DNA of 64,000 nucleotides from Saprospiraceae bacterium (lineage in GTDB: Bacteria > Bacteroidota > Bacteroidia > Chitinophagales > Saprospiraceae), in NCBI GenBank assembly GCA_022841745.1, contig JALHQW010000045.1, forward strand, positions 1 to 64,000, in the 5' to 3' direction. Shown piece by piece: positions 17,385-25,364 of this stretch; position 1 is the stretch's first letter, and the number at the start of each line of letters is the position of its first letter. The position numbers and the translations under genes are program-made. The notes beneath the pieces were generated by a model. The model was not told the origin of the DNA. It worked only from the letters and a program-made list of their open reading frames with translations, and ran no database searches.

Positions 17385-19163
17385 ATGAAACAAGTTATAC
17401 TCTCATTGATAGTTATCACGCACTGTTTTACGGTCGCATCTGGACAATCGTCGTGCCTTATTTATGCTAGTCCTGATAAGCTGGATGAAGCGAATATCGA
17501 AGGAATAATTAATCCGGCTAAAGGCAATAATGGAGTTGGTTCATCTGCAAGACAATATTTTACCACCATTAAAGGAAGTAAAGAAGACCTACTTATTATT
17601 CAGTTTGAACAAACGATAGACGTAGCCCAATTTATGGTCAAAGTGAACAGGCTCGCGTTCCCGAATTATTTATTGATTCATTTAAGGCAGCTTTCCAAGC
17701 ATCAGAACATTCACCTTTTCAAGCCGAAAATAGGAATGGATAGGCAGGGGATACTTAATTTTTTCCTTGACCAACCCGAAGTCCTATCGGCCTCCTGGAA
17801 CGCCCCCGTCCAATTCCGTGACAGTATCCCTAACGACGAACTTTACGATACACAATGGAATATGGAGCGCATCGGTGCACCCAAGGTTTGGGAGGTGACC
17901 ACAGGCGGCACCAGTTTCCACGGCCATGAAATCGTGGTGGCCGTGCTCGACAAAGGCTTTGACCTCACCCATCCCGACCTCTTTGCAAATTATTGGAGAA
18001 ACGAGGCTGAAATTCCGAATGATGGCATTGACAACGACGACAATGGCTATGTGGACGATGTCTATGGCTGGAATTTCCGGCAGAACTCGCCCATTTTTCC
18101 GGTAGAGCGACATGGCACTTCTGTGAACGGGATCATAGGTGCAGTAGGCAACAACGGAATCGGTACAGCAGGCATCAATTGGAACATCAAAATGATGCCC
18201 CTTGCCATCGAATACGTGGACGAGGTGATTGCTGCCTTTGATTATGTGCTTGAAATGAGGGAACGTTACAACCAGTCTAATGGAGCAGAAGGAGCTTTTG
18301 TAGTGGCGACCAATGGCTCCTTTGGCATTGATGGAGCCCCCTGCGAAGAATACCCGCAATGGGGCAGCATGTACGACCCCATGGGGCAAGCCGGTGTGCT
18401 GAGTGTAGCTGCCACTGCCAACCAAGATTGGGACGTGGATCAAGTGGGCGACATCCCGACGAGTTGCGAAAGCGAGTTTTTAATTACCGTCACCAATACC
18501 GGGCAAGATGACAACAGAGCTGATGGGTCTGCATTTGGCAAGGAAACCATTGACTTGGGAGCACCTGGCGAAAGCACTTCGACCACCTCCTTAGCGGCAG
18601 GTTATCGGGAGGATTTCAGTGGAACCTCCTCAGCCTGCCCGCACGTTTCGGGTGCCATTGCGCTGCTGTACAGCTTGCCTTGCGCTTTGATTGACTCCAT
18701 GGCGCTTACCTCACCTGCCGCCGCCGCTGCCATGATGCGGGATGCCGTTTTGAAAAATACCGCTCCCATTGCCAGCCTTGCCGATGAGACTGTGACAGGT
18801 GGTAGGCTTGATGTGTACGAGGCCATGAAATACCTTCACGCCTATTGCATTGCAAGTGAAAGTGAAATTAAGGAGGGCAATTTCAAGGAGCTGTATTTGG
18901 GCACCAAAGACCTCATACGTGTAAGGCCGAACCCCACTTCCGACTTCTTGTACATTGATTACAGCAGCTTGGACTTCCGGCCCTTGAGAATCAGGGTTTA
19001 CAATATGCTCGGACAGAAGATGTTTTCCGACCGGCATGTGGAGCCAATGCCATTCGAAGAGCAGACCATCCGCCTCAACGTAAACGATTGGCCGAGCGGG
19101 GTATATGCCGTGAACTTGTTCGACTTGTCAAGGAAGATTACGTTCAAGTTCAGAAAGGATTGA
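17385..19163 (+). CDS. Subtilisin-like S8 serine protease with T9SS sorting domain
   Basis: The 592-residue protein starts with a signal peptide (MKQVILSLIVITHCFTVASGQ). It has a propeptide-like N-terminal region to about 140 and an S8 catalytic domain with Asp189 (VAVLDKGFD), His243 (ERHGTSVNG), oxyanion Asn310 (VATNGSFG) and Ser415 (GTSSACPHVSG). A short C-terminal region ends in a T9SS sorting domain (RVRPNPTSDFLYIDY ... GVYAVNLFDLSRKITFKF). DGIDNDDNGYVDDVYG is a calcium-binding loop typical of Bacteroidota subtilases. It would act on proteins at the cell surface. It follows the metal-receptor gene by 3 bp, suggesting an operon from 16096. Confidence 0.92.
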   Translation: MKQVILSLIVITHCFTVASGQSSCLIYASPDKLDEANIEGIINPAKGNNGVGSSARQYFTTIKGSKEDLLIIQFEQTIDVAQFMVKVNRLAFPNYLLIHLRQLSKHQNIHLFKPKIGMDRQGILNFFLDQPEVLSASWNAPVQFRDSIPNDELYDTQWNMERIGAPKVWEVTTGGTSFHGHEIVVAVLDKGFDLTHPDLFANYWRNEAEIPNDGIDNDDNGYVDDVYGWNFRQNSPIFPVERHGTSVNGIIGAVGNNGIGTAGINWNIKMMPLAIEYVDEVIAAFDYVLEMRERYNQSNGAEGAFVVATNGSFGIDGAPCEEYPQWGSMYDPMGQAGVLSVAATANQDWDVDQVGDIPTSCESEFLITVTNTGQDDNRADGSAFGKETIDLGAPGESTSTTSLAAGYREDFSGTSSACPHVSGAIALLYSLPCALIDSMALTSPAAAAAMMRDAVLKNTAPIASLADETVTGGRLDVYEAMKYLHAYCIASESEIKEGNFKELYLGTKDLIRVRPNPTSDFLYIDYSSLDFRPLRIRVYNMLGQKMFSDRHVEPMPFEEQTIRLNVNDWPSGVYAVNLFDLSRKITFKFRKD

Positions 19164-19266
19164 ACATTTTTAACCATTCTTCCCAAAATTCGTGAAGCAA
19201 TGACTGGTTCGTGAAACATTCTGGAAGATTTTTCTGTAAAAAATTTTTCTTTGTCTGGGAAAGCCC

Positions 19267-19274
19267 TATTTTTG
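19267..19274 (+). promoter_or_regulatory. Candidate -7 element (TATTTTTG) upstream of tRNA-Arg and the ribosomal genes
   Basis: The word matches TAnnTTTG. A TTTG lies at 19250-19253 but with a 13-nt spacer rather than the usual 19-21. It could drive the tRNA and the rpmB-rpmG-DUF4295 set. Confidence 0.45.
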
Positions 19275-19378
19275 CAGCCGCTTACGGAAAAATGGTTTCC
19301 TTCAGCATTGAAATAATGAAAAAACGAGCACTGAATGAACTTCTTCCGATGGAAATGTTGTTCGTGCTTCGTTCAAAT

Positions 19379-19452
19379 GGCTCCGTGGCTCAATTGGATA
19401 GAGCATCTGACTACGGATCAGAAGGTTAGAGGTTCGAGTCCTCTCGGAGTCA
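19379..19452 (+). tRNA. tRNA-Arg (ACG anticodon)
   Basis: The four-arm cloverleaf is visible. The acceptor stem GGCTCCG/CGGAGTC pairs with one G-U. The D arm is GCTC...GAGC. The anticodon arm TCTGA-CTACGGA-TCAGA carries ACG (deaminated to ICG in bacteria) and reads CGN arginine codons. The T arm AGAGG-TTCGAGT-CCTCT is complete. The CCA end is not encoded; the discriminator base is A. Confidence 0.95.
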
Positions 19453-19535
19453 CTACAATTGCGGATTAAGGATTAAGGATTGCGGAATTTTCAGCCACAA
19501 TCCGAAACCCGAAATCCCAAATTCGAAATCAAGTT

Positions 19536-19799
19536 ATGTCAAGAGTTTGTCAACTAACAGGAAAGCGCCCGGTATCCGGCAACTCGGTCTCGCACTCCAA
19601 CCGCAAGACACGTCGCCGCTTTTTGCCGAACCTTTTCAAGAAGCGCTTCTTCATACCTGAGACTGGTGAATGGATTGTTTTGAAAGTGTCGAACACGGCA
19701 TTGCGTTCCATCAGCAAGCATGGTATCACCGTTTATCTCAAAAAGCAACAGGCAAGGGGTCAGGCCCAAGGTATCCGCCTCAACCAGCCCGGTTGCTAA
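19536..19799 (+). CDS. rpmB: 50S ribosomal protein bL28
   Basis: An 87-residue bL28: MSRVCQLTGKRPVSGNSVSHSNRKTRRRF is the family start with the conserved CxLTGKR and SHSNRKTRR segments, and the C-terminal LRSISKHGITVYLKKQ fits. It binds 23S rRNA near the ribosomal E site. The order rpmB-rpmG-DUF4295-ftsY is the normal Bacteroidota arrangement. The 84-bp leader between the tRNA and this gene holds ggattaagga and ccgaaa words of the intergenic type. Confidence 0.97.
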   Translation: MSRVCQLTGKRPVSGNSVSHSNRKTRRRFLPNLFKKRFFIPETGEWIVLKVSNTALRSISKHGITVYLKKQQARGQAQGIRLNQPGC

Positions 19800-19844
19800 T
19801 CATTTGAAATTTACCTGTTTCAAAAACAGTACAACTAAAGCAAA

Positions 19845-20033
19845 ATGGCTAAGAAAAGCAAAGGAAACCGCATTTTGATTACGCTTGAATGCACCGAGCA
19901 GCGGAAAACCAGTGTTCCGGGCATTTCCCGTTATGTAACGGAAAAGAACCGTAAGAACACCCCCGACCGTCTCGAATTGAAAAAATACAACCCATTTTTG
20001 AAAAAAGTTACCGTCCACAAAGAGATCAAGTAA
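19845..20033 (+). CDS. rpmG: 50S ribosomal protein bL33
   Basis: A 62-residue bL33 that starts [19 protein letters not shown] and contains the conserved [26 protein letters not shown] region. The zinc-binding cysteine pairs of the C+ type are absent (only one Cys is present), so this is the zinc-independent C- form. It sits between rpmB and the DUF4295 gene on the same strand with gaps of about 45-70 bp, consistent with one transcript. Confidence 0.96.
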   Translation: MAKKSKGNRILITLECTEQRKTSVPGISRYVTEKNRKNTPDRLELKKYNPFLKKVTVHKEIK

Positions 20034-20103
20034 TCTTTCCAGTGGTAGGTATCGTTAGTGGGTCAACAAAGAAATCATAACCATCATTTCAACGCTGTAA
20101 ATC

Positions 20104-20277
20104 ATGGCAAAAGTATCCAAAAACGCAAAAGTCGCCCAACGTGCCGCAAACCTCGGTTCGGGTCGTGATTTTGTGAAGGTCATCAAAAGTGTGAAAGACC
20201 CCAAATCGGGCAAATACACCTACAAAGAATTGATGATCCACAAAGACAAGGTGAAGGAGTTCTTCGAGAAGAAGTAA
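20104..20277 (+). CDS. DUF4295 small basic protein
   Basis: A 57-residue, lysine-rich protein starting MAKVSKNAKVAQRAANLGSG, ending in KVKEFFEKK. It belongs to the DUF4295 family, a short protein conserved in Bacteroidota directly after bL28 and bL33. Its basic character and fixed ribosomal-gene context suggest a role tied to the ribosome, but no function is established. A strong terminator follows it. Confidence 0.9.
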   Translation: MAKVSKNAKVAQRAANLGSGRDFVKVIKSVKDPKSGKYTYKELMIHKDKVKEFFEKK

Positions 20278-20309
20278 TCGTCCGTTCAACCTTATCGCTG
20301 ATAGCATCT

Positions 20310-20356
20310 CGAAGGCTTTTCTTAAACCTGCTTTAAGAAAAGCCTTCGTCGTTTTT
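20310..20356 (+). terminator. Rho-independent terminator after DUF4295 gene
   Basis: A perfect 17-bp stem (20310-20326 with 20332-20348), 5-nt loop, followed by TCGTTTTT. It ends the rpmB-rpmG-DUF4295 transcript, so ftsY probably has its own promoter or receives readthrough. Confidence 0.9.
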
Positions 20357-20384
20357 GAACTCTTGGGTATTTTGGTAGCCTGAT

Positions 20385-20412
20385 CATACCTCATACCTCA
20401 TACCTCATACCT
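20385..20412 (+). repeat. Four tandem copies of catacct ending 2 nt before the ftsY start
   Basis: Exact 7-bp units at 20385, 20392, 20399 and 20406, followed by GT and the ATG at 20415. The repeat occupies the position where a ribosome-binding site would lie. Copy-number slippage would change the ftsY leader length without altering the protein. Confidence 0.9.
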
Positions 20413-20414
20413 GT

Positions 20415-21371
20415 ATGAACTTCTTCAAAAAATTCTTCACCAAGGAAAAAGAACAAGACCTTGAACAGGGGCTTGAAAAGACCAAGACAGGCTTTTTTGA
20501 AAAGCTGTCCAAGGCAGTAGCCGGTAAGTCCACTGTGGACGTGGAGGTACTCGACGAACTGGAAGACATCCTCATCACCTCGGATGTGGGCCTTGAAACC
20601 ACGGTAAAGATTATCAACCGCATCGAAGAGCGGGTGAAGCGGGACAAGTACCTGAACACCAGTGAATTGGACAGCATCATGCGGGACGAAATCGTGCAGT
20701 TGCTGGAAGAAAACAACACGGCGGATACACATGACTTTGCGGCACCTCCCGGCAAAAAGCCTTATGTCCTATTGGTGGTAGGTGTGAATGGCGTTGGCAA
20801 AACAACGACCATTGGCAAACTCGCCTACGCATTCACGCAGGCGGGCCAAAAAGTGGTTATAGGTGCGGGCGATACTTTCCGGGCGGCAGCCGTTGACCAG
20901 TTGAAGATTTGGTCGGAACGGGTGGGATGCCACTTCTACGCCAAGGGCATGAACACTGACCCAGCTGCGGTAGCCTATGAAACGGTGGACTATGCCCTGA
21001 AAAACAATCTAGATGTTTGCATCATTGACACAGCAGGCCGCTTGCACACCAAAATAAACCTGATGAACGAGCTGACCAAAATCAAGCGTTCCATCAGCAA
21101 GTGCTTGCCCGATGCGCCCGACGATGTGATGCTCATCCTTGATGCTACCACCGGCCAGAACGCTATAGAGCAGGCCAAGCAGTTCACCTCTGCCACGGAC
21201 GTCACCTGCCTAGCCCTCACCAAATTGGACGGCACCGCCAAGGGCGGCGTAGCCATCGGCATTTCCGACCAATTCAAGATTCCCATCAAATACATTGGGG
21301 TAGGGGAGGCAATAGACAAACTTCAGGTGTTCAACAAACGGGCGTTTGTAGAGTCCCTCTTTAAGCGGTGA
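20415..21371 (+). CDS. ftsY: Signal recognition particle receptor FtsY
   Basis: This 318-residue SRP-type GTPase has the compact NG architecture usual in Bacteroidota, without the long acidic A domain of E. coli. The helical N domain covers roughly residues 1-100. The G domain shows GVNGVGKTTTIGKLA (P-loop), GDTFRAAAVDQL, DTAGRLH (G3), TKLDGTAKGG (G4) and the closing YIGVGEAIDKLQVFN. It docks ribosome-SRP complexes at the membrane for co-translational insertion. Start chosen at the only ATG, just after the catacct repeats; a long hairpin overlaps its stop. Confidence 0.97.
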   Translation: MNFFKKFFTKEKEQDLEQGLEKTKTGFFEKLSKAVAGKSTVDVEVLDELEDILITSDVGLETTVKIINRIEERVKRDKYLNTSELDSIMRDEIVQLLEENNTADTHDFAAPPGKKPYVLLVVGVNGVGKTTTIGKLAYAFTQAGQKVVIGAGDTFRAAAVDQLKIWSERVGCHFYAKGMNTDPAAVAYETVDYALKNNLDVCIIDTAGRLHTKINLMNELTKIKRSISKCLPDAPDDVMLILDATTGQNAIEQAKQFTSATDVTCLALTKLDGTAKGGVAIGISDQFKIPIKYIGVGEAIDKLQVFNKRAFVESLFKR

Positions 21372-21458
21372 GAGAAAGTGAGAGAGTGAGAGATGTGAGA
21401 GGGTGGAGCGTACACACATAGGAAGCTCACCCTCTCACATCTCTCACTTTCTCACCCT
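21369..21458 (+). terminator. Long gtgagag/ctctcac hairpin after ftsY
   Basis: Left arm 21369-21405 is made of gtgagaga words; right arm 21427-21458 is its near complement (caccctctcacatctctcac...). It starts on the ftsY stop codon and probably serves as its terminator, though the A-run that follows is only useful for the opposite strand. The loop is about 21 nt. Confidence 0.7.
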
Positions 21459-21460
21459 CT

Positions 21461-21496
21461 AAAAAAAAGTCCCGCCAATTGTAAACAGGCAGGACT
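21461..21496 (-). terminator. Rho-independent terminator of the rplU-rpmA operon
   Basis: AGTCCCGCC (21468-21476) pairs with GGCAGGACT (21488-21496) with one G-U. On the minus strand the stem is followed by a run of T (the A-run 21461-21467). It lies 40 nt past the rpmA stop. Confidence 0.85.
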
Positions 21497-21536
21497 CCAA
21501 ATATAAAGCTATGAAAACTAAAACTAATCGTGTTGA

Positions 21537-22238
21537 TTATTCCTCTTCCTGAGCGGAAACTGCCTTCCCTCCATCGAGTTCATCTTGCAATTTCTTTAAC
21601 TCATCCCATTTTCCTTCGGCAGCCATGCTTGCTTGCTGCGGCCAGGTAGATGGGTCATGGAAGCCGAAACGTGAGCCTGCTTCAACAAGGATTTCTTTGA
21701 TCCTTTCTGGAGCTGTGGCGGCCATGCCTGCAAATGTAGTAATTCCTGCGGCAATAAGCAACTTTTCGATGGCTGGGCCTACGCCTTCAATCTTCTTCAG
21801 GTCGTCTGGCTTGCCAGTGGCTGGTGCAGCGGCGGCTACTGGAGCCACTGGTGCAACTTCCTCAACTGCAACTGGTGCCGGAGCTTCTTTTACGACCACA
21901 GGAGCGGCTGCCACTGGAGCTGGTTTATCCTTAACCACTGCTGGTTTTGGTTGTGGCTTCATCGGAGCGATGGTCTCGGGAACATCAAATGGAATGATGC
22001 TCACGAAGGTGCGGTCACGGCGGCTCTTGGTGAATTTCACATTGCCTGCGACACCGGCATGGAGCGTATAGTCCTTGCCCATGTAAACATGCTCACCTGG
22101 GTGGAACTTAGTGCCACGCTGGCGCACGATGATATTGCCAGCCACGGCCTTCTGGCCGCCATAAAGTTTAACGCCGAGTCGTTTCGCATTACTGTCCCGG
22201 CCATTCTGGGTTGAACCTTCCCCTTTCTTATGTGCCAT
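21537..22238 (-). CDS. rpmA: 50S ribosomal protein bL27 with C-terminal helix-hairpin-helix extension
   Basis: Residues 1-85 are a complete bL27 ([24 protein letters not shown] ... [22 protein letters not shown]). That is already the normal full length, but the protein continues to 233 residues. The extension is a Pro/Ala/Val linker (about 86-150), then a helix-hairpin-helix-type domain: [25 protein letters not shown], then [29 protein letters not shown]. Such HhH modules bind nucleic acid or mediate protein contacts. It lies 70 bp after rplU on the same strand, the usual rplU-rpmA order. The ribosomal role of the core is certain; that of the extension is unknown. Confidence 0.93.
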   Translation of the reverse strand: MAHKKGEGSTQNGRDSNAKRLGVKLYGGQKAVAGNIIVRQRGTKFHPGEHVYMGKDYTLHAGVAGNVKFTKSRRDRTFVSIIPFDVPETIAPMKPQPKPAVVKDKPAPVAAAPVVVKEAPAPVAVEEVAPVAPVAAAAPATGKPDDLKKIEGVGPAIEKLLIAAGITTFAGMAATAPERIKEILVEAGSRFGFHDPSTWPQQASMAAEGKWDELKKLQDELDGGKAVSAQEEE

Positions 22239-22308
22239 TTTTTAAATTTTTAATGGTTGAAAATTAACCGACGCTTTTTCAGCGCCAGCGAAGAGTGACG
22301 CCCAGCTT

Positions 22309-22623
22309 TTAGGCAGTAATTGAATTGATTTTCAGTTTCGTGAATTGTTGGCGGTGGCCCTTCTTCACCCGGTAGCCTTTGCGCCTTTTCTTCTTGAAAA
22401 CGATGACTTTGTCGCCCTTTACGAGCGGGTTGAGGACAGTAGCGCCAATGTTGGCGCCCTTCACTATCGGCGTGCCGACATTGACGGAACCGCTGCTGTC
22501 AATCAGGTGTACCTGGTCGAACGAAACACTGGCCCCTTCTTCGGCTTCTAACCGGTGGACGAAGATCTCCTGACCTTCCGTCACTTTGAATTGCTGACCG
22601 GCTATGGTTACGATTGCGAACAT
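22309..22623 (-). CDS. rplU: 50S ribosomal protein bL21
   Basis: A 104-residue bL21 of normal length: MFAIVTIAGQQFKVTEGQEIFVHRL start, KVIVFKKKRRKGYRVKKGHRQ rRNA-binding segment, and LKINSITA end. Unlike some Bacteroidota bL21 proteins, this one has no C-terminal extension; the HhH extension is on the adjacent bL27 instead (comparison from memory). First gene of the rplU-rpmA operon, with a -7 promoter word 70 nt upstream. Confidence 0.96.
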   Translation of the reverse strand: MFAIVTIAGQQFKVTEGQEIFVHRLEAEEGASVSFDQVHLIDSSGSVNVGTPIVKGANIGATVLNPLVKGDKVIVFKKKRRKGYRVKKGHRQQFTKLKINSITA

Positions 22624-22693
22624 GATGGAAATTTTTGTTTAAAAATTTGATTGCTTGCTTTTGAATTGCGGAAAAGCCTTTCAAAAACGGGCG

Positions 22694-22701
22694 CAAAGAT
22701 A
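22694..22701 (-). promoter_or_regulatory. Candidate -7 element (TATCTTTG on the minus strand) for rplU-rpmA
   Basis: The minus-strand word fits TAnnTTTG exactly and sits about 70 nt upstream of the rplU start. No clear TTTG -33 partner is visible at the expected spacing. Confidence 0.5.
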
Positions 22702-22773
22702 GGCACTGCTTTTTGGAAATACTATTTTATTATGAGAAAAAACAGGGTGATTGAACTGTTTTTTCTTATTTTT

Positions 22774-25149
22774 TCATTTTGAAATCATGAACCGACCCGC
22801 TGGCAGCCAGTCACCGTCCATTGACAGCCGGTATTGGTAAATGCCGGATTGCCAGCCCGATGTTTCGAGTTTGAAAATTTGCCCGCTCACTTTTTGCTGC
22901 GCAACCATTTGACCGAAGGCATTGAACACTTCCAGCTTCATTTCACGGGCATTTATATTTTCTCCTTTTAAGTCTATGACTATGTAATCACTGGCCGGGT
23001 TGGGCCTTGAACTCAATTGGAACTTGGCGGGGTCGAACTGCAAGGTGCTGGAAGACAGGTCTTTGTAAATGACGTTCAGTTCGAAATCATCGAAATAGAA
23101 GCCATCGGCTTCTATGAACTCATCGGTGAACAGCCGGAAAGCGAACTGGAAACTGACACTGTCGTCAAGGTCAAGCCATTCAGTTAGGTCTATATCCTCC
23201 CGTACCCAGGTGTTTTGTGCCCCGTCATAAAGTGGTGCATCAGACGATTGCTCGTTGGTGCCAGCTTCCGAGTATTTGCCACAGAGTGCTTGGTAGCCCG
23301 TTTCGGCAAAATTCCCAAGGATTTGCACATAGTCCTCATCCTCTTCGATGTTCCACTTGCCCCAATAGCTGAGATGCACACTGACGGCGTCTTTGATGGT
23401 GACGGGGTTTTTTAGTGCAATTTCAGTGATGGAATTGGGCAGGTAATCGCCATTGGGTGAGTCGGTGATGCTGGTAGGGGCAGAGTGGAATGCTTCATCG
23501 GTGGTTTCCCAATCTGATGTCACCCATTCGCTTAGGTCATCAGCCGCATCAAAAAATGATGTTTGGGCATTTGCCGTGTAAATCCGCTCAACCGGGTGAT
23601 TCCACTGATAAAGCCCATTGTCCAACACCAAATTGAACTGGATGAGGTCGCCTTCTTGTACCGACGGCTTTAAGGTGAAATTGATGCTGCCATTGCCTTC
23701 GTCCAAGTGCAGCAATCCAAAATTCATGGGGGAACCGACTCCGGCTATATTGTCGCTGACAGGTTCCAGCCGCACGGTCAGTTGCCCAGGTGCCAATCCA
23801 ATTTTTTTCAACGAAAAAACCACGCTGCCAGTCTGGTCGCTAATGGCTCGCTCGCCACCCGGCGTGAGCAAGCCAAAATTCAGTATCAAGTGCGCAGCGG
23901 TCAGGTTCATGGTCATGCAGGACTTGTTGAGGGCGTCAATTTCGACTTCGTCTGGCCAGAAGCCGGGGCCAACCTCCGGGGTCATGGCGTATATTTTGCC
24001 CTTTGAGGTCTGCTCGCCGTACATCCAATCGTCGGAGTCGCCGTTCACGGTATAGCCGACCGTCTGCGTTCCAAAGCCGTTCAAGAAATTGTTCTCACGG
24101 GCCATGAAGGGGCCGAAACTGGAAAAGGTCGGGTGGTCAACCGTTGCGCCGTCAACGTATCCCCAGGGATAGATTAACAAGTTGCCAAAAGTGTGGTAGT
24201 TTAGGGCAATCTGGAAATTGCGAGCAAGGCAGAAGTCACGAATCATCTGGGTTTCTGGCTCTGAGAAAGCAGAAGGGCCCCGGTAGGTCGCTGAATTTGG
24301 GCTGGGCGAAGAGCCATTGTCGTCAAAGCCCCATTCGTAGCCATAGTTCCTGTTGAGGTCAACGCCAAAAATTCCGTTGCCGTTGTCACGGCGGTTCTTG
24401 CGCCACATGCCACCTCCGCCCGGATTGGTGGTCTCATTGTAAACATAGCCATCAGGATTGAGGCATGGCACAAAGTACATTTCCGAGTTGTCAACGAGGT
24501 ATTTTACTTCGGGGTTTGTTTCATAATGCTCCAAAAGGTACCACAGGTAGAAAATCATCTGGGAAAGGCTGTTCGGTTCCCTTGCATGGTGAAGGGCCGT
24601 ATAAAGCACTTCCGGCTCGGCTTCATTCTGGTTGGGGTTGTCCGAGATTTTCAGCCAATAGACGGGCCTACCTTCATGGGTCGTATAAGCACTGGTGATT
24701 GGCTGCTTGGCCTTCACGATATGGGGGTAATCCTGTGCCATTTGGTCAAGGATGTCGAGCATTTCCTGATAGGTGAAATAACCGCCCATGCCGCCTGGTT
24801 GGTAATTGGCTGGCGTCTCAAATGTTGCCACGGGTAGGTTGTTGCCGCACAGCGGCAAGGAGCGCCCCTGTGAAGCTTCGAGTGAATGGTCGTGCTGATG
24901 TGCCTGGAGGTCGGCAACCAAGACCTCGGTGCGGTATCCCATAGACTTCATCAATTGGATTTCCGATTGTTCGAATTCCCCAATGAAATATTTGAAGGGC
25001 TGGTGCCTGCCGTGGTCAACGTCAAGGCCAAGGGCTGCCAGTTGAGCCAAAGGGTGGGTGGCATCAAGTTGGATTTTTACCCTTGAATATTGCTGGGAAA
25101 ACACCGTGGTTTGGATTGCCAAAAAGCAAAAAATCAAGATTTTTTTCAT
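22774..25149 (-). CDS. Secreted M14 zinc carboxypeptidase with T9SS sorting domain
   Basis: The 791-residue precursor has a signal peptide (MKKILIFCFLAIQTTVFSQQ) and a propeptide-like segment. The M14 domain covers about residues 120-430, with zinc ligands His188 and Glu191 in HHAREPNS, substrate-binding VPCLNPDGYVYNE and RKNRRDNGNGIFGVDLNRNYGYEWG, the third ligand in NYHTFGNLLIYPWGY, and the catalytic Glu in MTPEVGPGFWP. Beta-sandwich regions follow (a jelly-roll fold near residues 540-700 resembling immune inhibitor A/MAM-type domains), then the T9SS domain (SSRPNPASDYIVIDL ... IYQYRLSMDGDWLPAGRFMISK). It trims C-terminal residues from peptides outside the cell. Followed to the left by rplU with about 150 bp between. 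Confidence 0.93.
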   Translation of the reverse strand: MKKILIFCFLAIQTTVFSQQYSRVKIQLDATHPLAQLAALGLDVDHGRHQPFKYFIGEFEQSEIQLMKSMGYRTEVLVADLQAHQHDHSLEASQGRSLPLCGNNLPVATFETPANYQPGGMGGYFTYQEMLDILDQMAQDYPHIVKAKQPITSAYTTHEGRPVYWLKISDNPNQNEAEPEVLYTALHHAREPNSLSQMIFYLWYLLEHYETNPEVKYLVDNSEMYFVPCLNPDGYVYNETTNPGGGGMWRKNRRDNGNGIFGVDLNRNYGYEWGFDDNGSSPSPNSATYRGPSAFSEPETQMIRDFCLARNFQIALNYHTFGNLLIYPWGYVDGATVDHPTFSSFGPFMARENNFLNGFGTQTVGYTVNGDSDDWMYGEQTSKGKIYAMTPEVGPGFWPDEVEIDALNKSCMTMNLTAAHLILNFGLLTPGGERAISDQTGSVVFSLKKIGLAPGQLTVRLEPVSDNIAGVGSPMNFGLLHLDEGNGSINFTLKPSVQEGDLIQFNLVLDNGLYQWNHPVERIYTANAQTSFFDAADDLSEWVTSDWETTDEAFHSAPTSITDSPNGDYLPNSITEIALKNPVTIKDAVSVHLSYWGKWNIEEDEDYVQILGNFAETGYQALCGKYSEAGTNEQSSDAPLYDGAQNTWVREDIDLTEWLDLDDSVSFQFAFRLFTDEFIEADGFYFDDFELNVIYKDLSSSTLQFDPAKFQLSSRPNPASDYIVIDLKGENINAREMKLEVFNAFGQMVAQQKVSGQIFKLETSGWQSGIYQYRLSMDGDWLPAGRFMISK

Positions 25150-25364
25150 GGATGTGCTATAGTTATTGATGGTATTTAAAAGCGGGCAAATGTAGTTAAT
25201 TGCGAAGCAAATAAATGTAACGGTAGTTGCAGACGCACTTCATTTTCAATTACCTGCTTTCTGTTGTATGGCACATCTGCAAGTCGGACACATCACATCT
25301 TTGGAAATGATAAAATATTGAACTAAGTTGCGCCCAATTTTTCACTCAATTCTCCTTTCAGATT

